Source of the DNA: Ramicandelaber brevisporus
Taxonomy: Eukaryota > Kickxellomycota > Ramicandelaberales > Ramicandelaberaceae
Direction: 5' to 3'
Assembly (NCBI GenBank): GCA_025201865.1
Contig: MU602993.1
Location: 1 to 18,350 of the forward strand
DNA length: 18,350 nucleotides
Notes under the pieces: model-generated
The model's database searches: none
What the model was told of the DNA's origin: nothing
What the model saw: only the letters and a program-made list of their open reading frames with translations
Program-made: the position numbers and the translations under genes
In this document: positions 17,361-18,350 of the stretch, one piece after another
Layout: every line of letters starts with the position of its first letter
How positions within the stretch are numbered: position 1 is the stretch's first letter

Positions 17361-17571
17361 CCACTGGGTATCCGAAAGGAGACACCGGGTTCTTTGATCA
17401 GCGTAATTCTGGTTTGAAAAGGGTAGTTGAATGCGCTACTTCAGCCACATTTAATTGGCAATTCAATTAATGGTTGTGTACACTACAATATCCGAAAAGA
17501 AGACAAAAGGTCTCTCATTGATCAACCATGTATTTCCGTTTTGAACAGGGTAGTTGAACGCGCCACTCCGA
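17361..17571 (+). repeat. Diverged direct duplication, period about 120-127 bp
   Basis: The first copy starts at tatccgaaaggagaca (17369) and ends at gggtagttgaatgcgctact (17421-17440). The second starts at tatccgaaaagaagaca (17489) and ends at gggtagttgaacgcgccact (17548-17567). In between, both share a gatca core and a tt(c)tg/cgttttgaa-like block. The offset grows from 120 to 127 bp, so small indels have accumulated. It lies just upstream of the unrecognised open frame at 17689. Confidence 0.6.
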
Positions 17572-17688
17572 CTCTTGTCAAACAATCGGACATCCATTTG
17601 TGTTTGCCACCATCAACCCACATTCTCCAAAACTACAAGCATCACCTGTACTCATCTCTTCATCGACATTCCTGATACACGCACAGCT

Positions 17689-18138
17689 ATGCAGGTTTTC
17701 TATGTTCTTAGCAATGGCAAGAAACGGCTTGTAAAGCGCTTCTCAACTCTCAAGCAAATTACCACCACAGCTTCGAGCGGCGTTATTCGCGTCACAGGCG
17801 TGCAAAACACCTTTTCTTTACCTCCAAAACTTTTTCTTGATCGCAAGGATCGAGTAGCAGCAGTCCCCATCACGAAGCAGGTTGGCAACACCATTTGCAC
17901 CAACTACCCTGCCGGTGTCCTTACTTTTCCTCACCTCGAGCACTTTGTACCAGCAGGCACTGCTGATCGCTTGCCATCTCTCGACCAGACTCGCAAGATC
18001 TTGAACAAGACAGCCGAGTGTTGCACGCTGCAGCGAATGGGCCGAATGAGTCGCCGGGTGCAGCGAGCATGTCAAGGGCGGCAGCACAAGATGCGGTGGG
18101 CGTGCCGAAGGGGGCGACTGAGGACCAAGCAGCGGTGA
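17689..18138 (+). CDS. Unrecognised small protein, possibly frameshifted near 18010
   Basis: The first ATG of this open frame gives a 149-residue product I cannot assign to a family. Residues 1 to about 108 (MQVFYVLSNGKK to LNKTAE) have an ordinary composition with many C-ending codons, which suggests real coding. After about 18015 this frame becomes dominated by Arg, Cys, Gln and Trp with CGG/AGG/CGA codons, which looks out of frame. The next frame (codons starting at positions divisible by 3) is open from 17967 to 18311 and there reads a Ser/Ala/Pro/Gly-rich repeat. A one-base loss or a small intron of length 2 mod 3 between about 17967 and 18050 would join them; I see no strongly convincing splice pair. 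No signal peptide or membrane segment is evident. A single short gene ending at 18138, or a degraded gene, remains possible. Confidence 0.4.
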   Translation: MQVFYVLSNGKKRLVKRFSTLKQITTTASSGVIRVTGVQNTFSLPPKLFLDRKDRVAAVPITKQVGNTICTNYPAGVLTFPHLEHFVPAGTADRLPSLDQTRKILNKTAECCTLQRMGRMSRRVQRACQGRQHKMRWACRRGRLRTKQR

Positions 18139-18311
18139 GCATGTTGCAAGGAGCTGCCACTGGGTCGCCGAGCTTGGCGACCATGTCAAGAAGAGCTGCG
18201 AGTGTGTCGCCTGGCTCAAAGAGTGTGTCGCCTGGCTTAAAGAGTGTGTCGCCGAGCAACACGAAGGCAAACGGTGTGTCGCGACATACGGCTGCAACCG
18301 GATCAAAGTAA
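17967..18311 (+). other. Second open frame overlapping the unrecognised gene; likely its C-terminal part
   Basis: This frame is open from just after a stop at 17964-17966 to a TAA at 18309-18311. Its first ATG is at 18069, with none at its beginning, so it is better explained as a downstream part of the preceding frame than as a separate gene. From 18048 it encodes seven-residue units rich in Ser, Pro, Gly and Ala (for example MSRRAAS, VSPGSKS, VSPGLKS), ending in HTAATGSK. The content suggests a disordered tail. Confidence 0.4.
18048..18266 (+). repeat. Degenerate 21-bp minisatellite
   Basis: Clear units of 21 bp start at 18162, 18183, 18204, 18225 and 18246; the 18204 and 18225 copies differ by one base. 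Older copies at 18048 and 18069 match those at 18162 and 18183, so a 42-bp pair appears twice 114 bp apart. Units between 18090 and 18161 are strongly diverged and out of phase by 9 bp. Because 21 is a multiple of three, each copy adds seven residues without changing the frame. Confidence 0.75.
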
Positions 18312-18333
18312 AAGCAGTTGTGTCATGGATAAG

Positions 18334-18341
18334 TATAAAAG
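18334..18341 (+). promoter_or_regulatory. TATA-box consensus at the right edge
   Basis: TATAAAAG occurs 23 bp after the stop of the last open frame. It would fit the promoter of a rightward gene beginning outside the window. A related taaaagcag lies at 18309-18317, partly overlapping the stop codon, so this could also be local repetition. Confidence 0.35.
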
Positions 18342-18350
18342 CAGGACCTC

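Larger units (their letters stand above)
16436..17688. other. Intergenic region without a convincing gene
   Basis: The first 120 bp are AT-rich and probably the 3' untranslated region and terminator of TFIIE beta. A nested hairpin follows at 16562-16632. Positions 16741-16778 have a ccgaa-type short repeat. Positions 16780-17110 are strongly purine-rich on the plus strand, ending in a GA run (17081-17099). Positions 17361-17571 hold a diverged direct duplication. Open frames of up to 141 codons occur on the minus strand, but they are compositional products of the purine-rich strand and resemble no protein I know. Confidence 0.6.

Noticed and set aside
17361-17420. Short resemblance to U1 snRNA (ggagacaccg and gatc words)
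   Set aside because: The 5' splice-site recognition end, stem-loops and Sm site of U1 are missing; the match is a few bases only.
17921-18306. Minus-strand frames of 113 and 162 codons across the minisatellite, also showing seven-residue periodicity
   Set aside because: Any 21-bp repeat gives a heptad pattern in every open frame. The 113-codon frame lacks an ATG start, and the plus-strand N-terminal half has better coding character. Not fully excluded.
1-18350. Transposon, retroelement, CRISPR array or prokaryotic operon
   Set aside because: No transposase, reverse transcriptase or integrase motifs, no regularly spaced identical repeats with unique spacers, and clear eukaryotic gene content.

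Overview
The window is a compact, gene-dense stretch of a eukaryotic nuclear genome. It holds four confidently recognised protein genes, all apparently without introns, and one uncertain gene at the right end. Mitochondrial-type leader peptides, a TATA element, an ATM-family kinase and a TFIIE subunit rule out a prokaryote or organelle. The low intron content, short intergenic spaces, Ser/Asn/Gln-rich tracts and an adenosylcobalamin-dependent mutase would fit an early-diverging fungus or another unicellular opisthokont. That placement is an inference and I cannot confirm it.

Layout from left to right: (1) 1-481 is non-coding, with a TG-rich tract and the 3' flank of the first gene. (2) 482-2800, minus strand: mitochondrial methylmalonyl-CoA mutase. 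(3) 2801-3386: a 586-bp divergent promoter rich in simple repeats. (4) 3387-3782, plus strand: mitochondrial acyl carrier protein. (5) 3783-3910: a 128-bp convergent 3' spacer. (6) 3911-15094, minus strand: one 11.2-kb open frame for a 3,727-residue ATM/Tel1 checkpoint kinase. (7) 15095-15295: a 201-bp divergent promoter with a TATA box. (8) 15296-16435, plus strand: TFIIE beta subunit. (9) 16436-17688: about 1.25 kb without a convincing gene, holding a nested hairpin, short repeats and a diverged 120-bp duplication. (10) 17689-18311: an unrecognised coding region whose frame seems to change near 18010, ending in a degenerate 21-bp minisatellite that encodes seven-residue repeats. A consensus TATA box follows at 18334, suggesting another gene just past the edge.

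The genes do not form one pathway. The mutase and the acyl carrier protein both act in the mitochondrial matrix (propionate catabolism; type II fatty acid and lipoate synthesis plus complex I) and share one promoter region. ATM (double-strand-break signalling) and TFIIE beta (Pol II initiation) are nuclear and share the other. I see no mobile element, CRISPR array, tRNA or rRNA. The least explained part is 16.5-18.35 kb.
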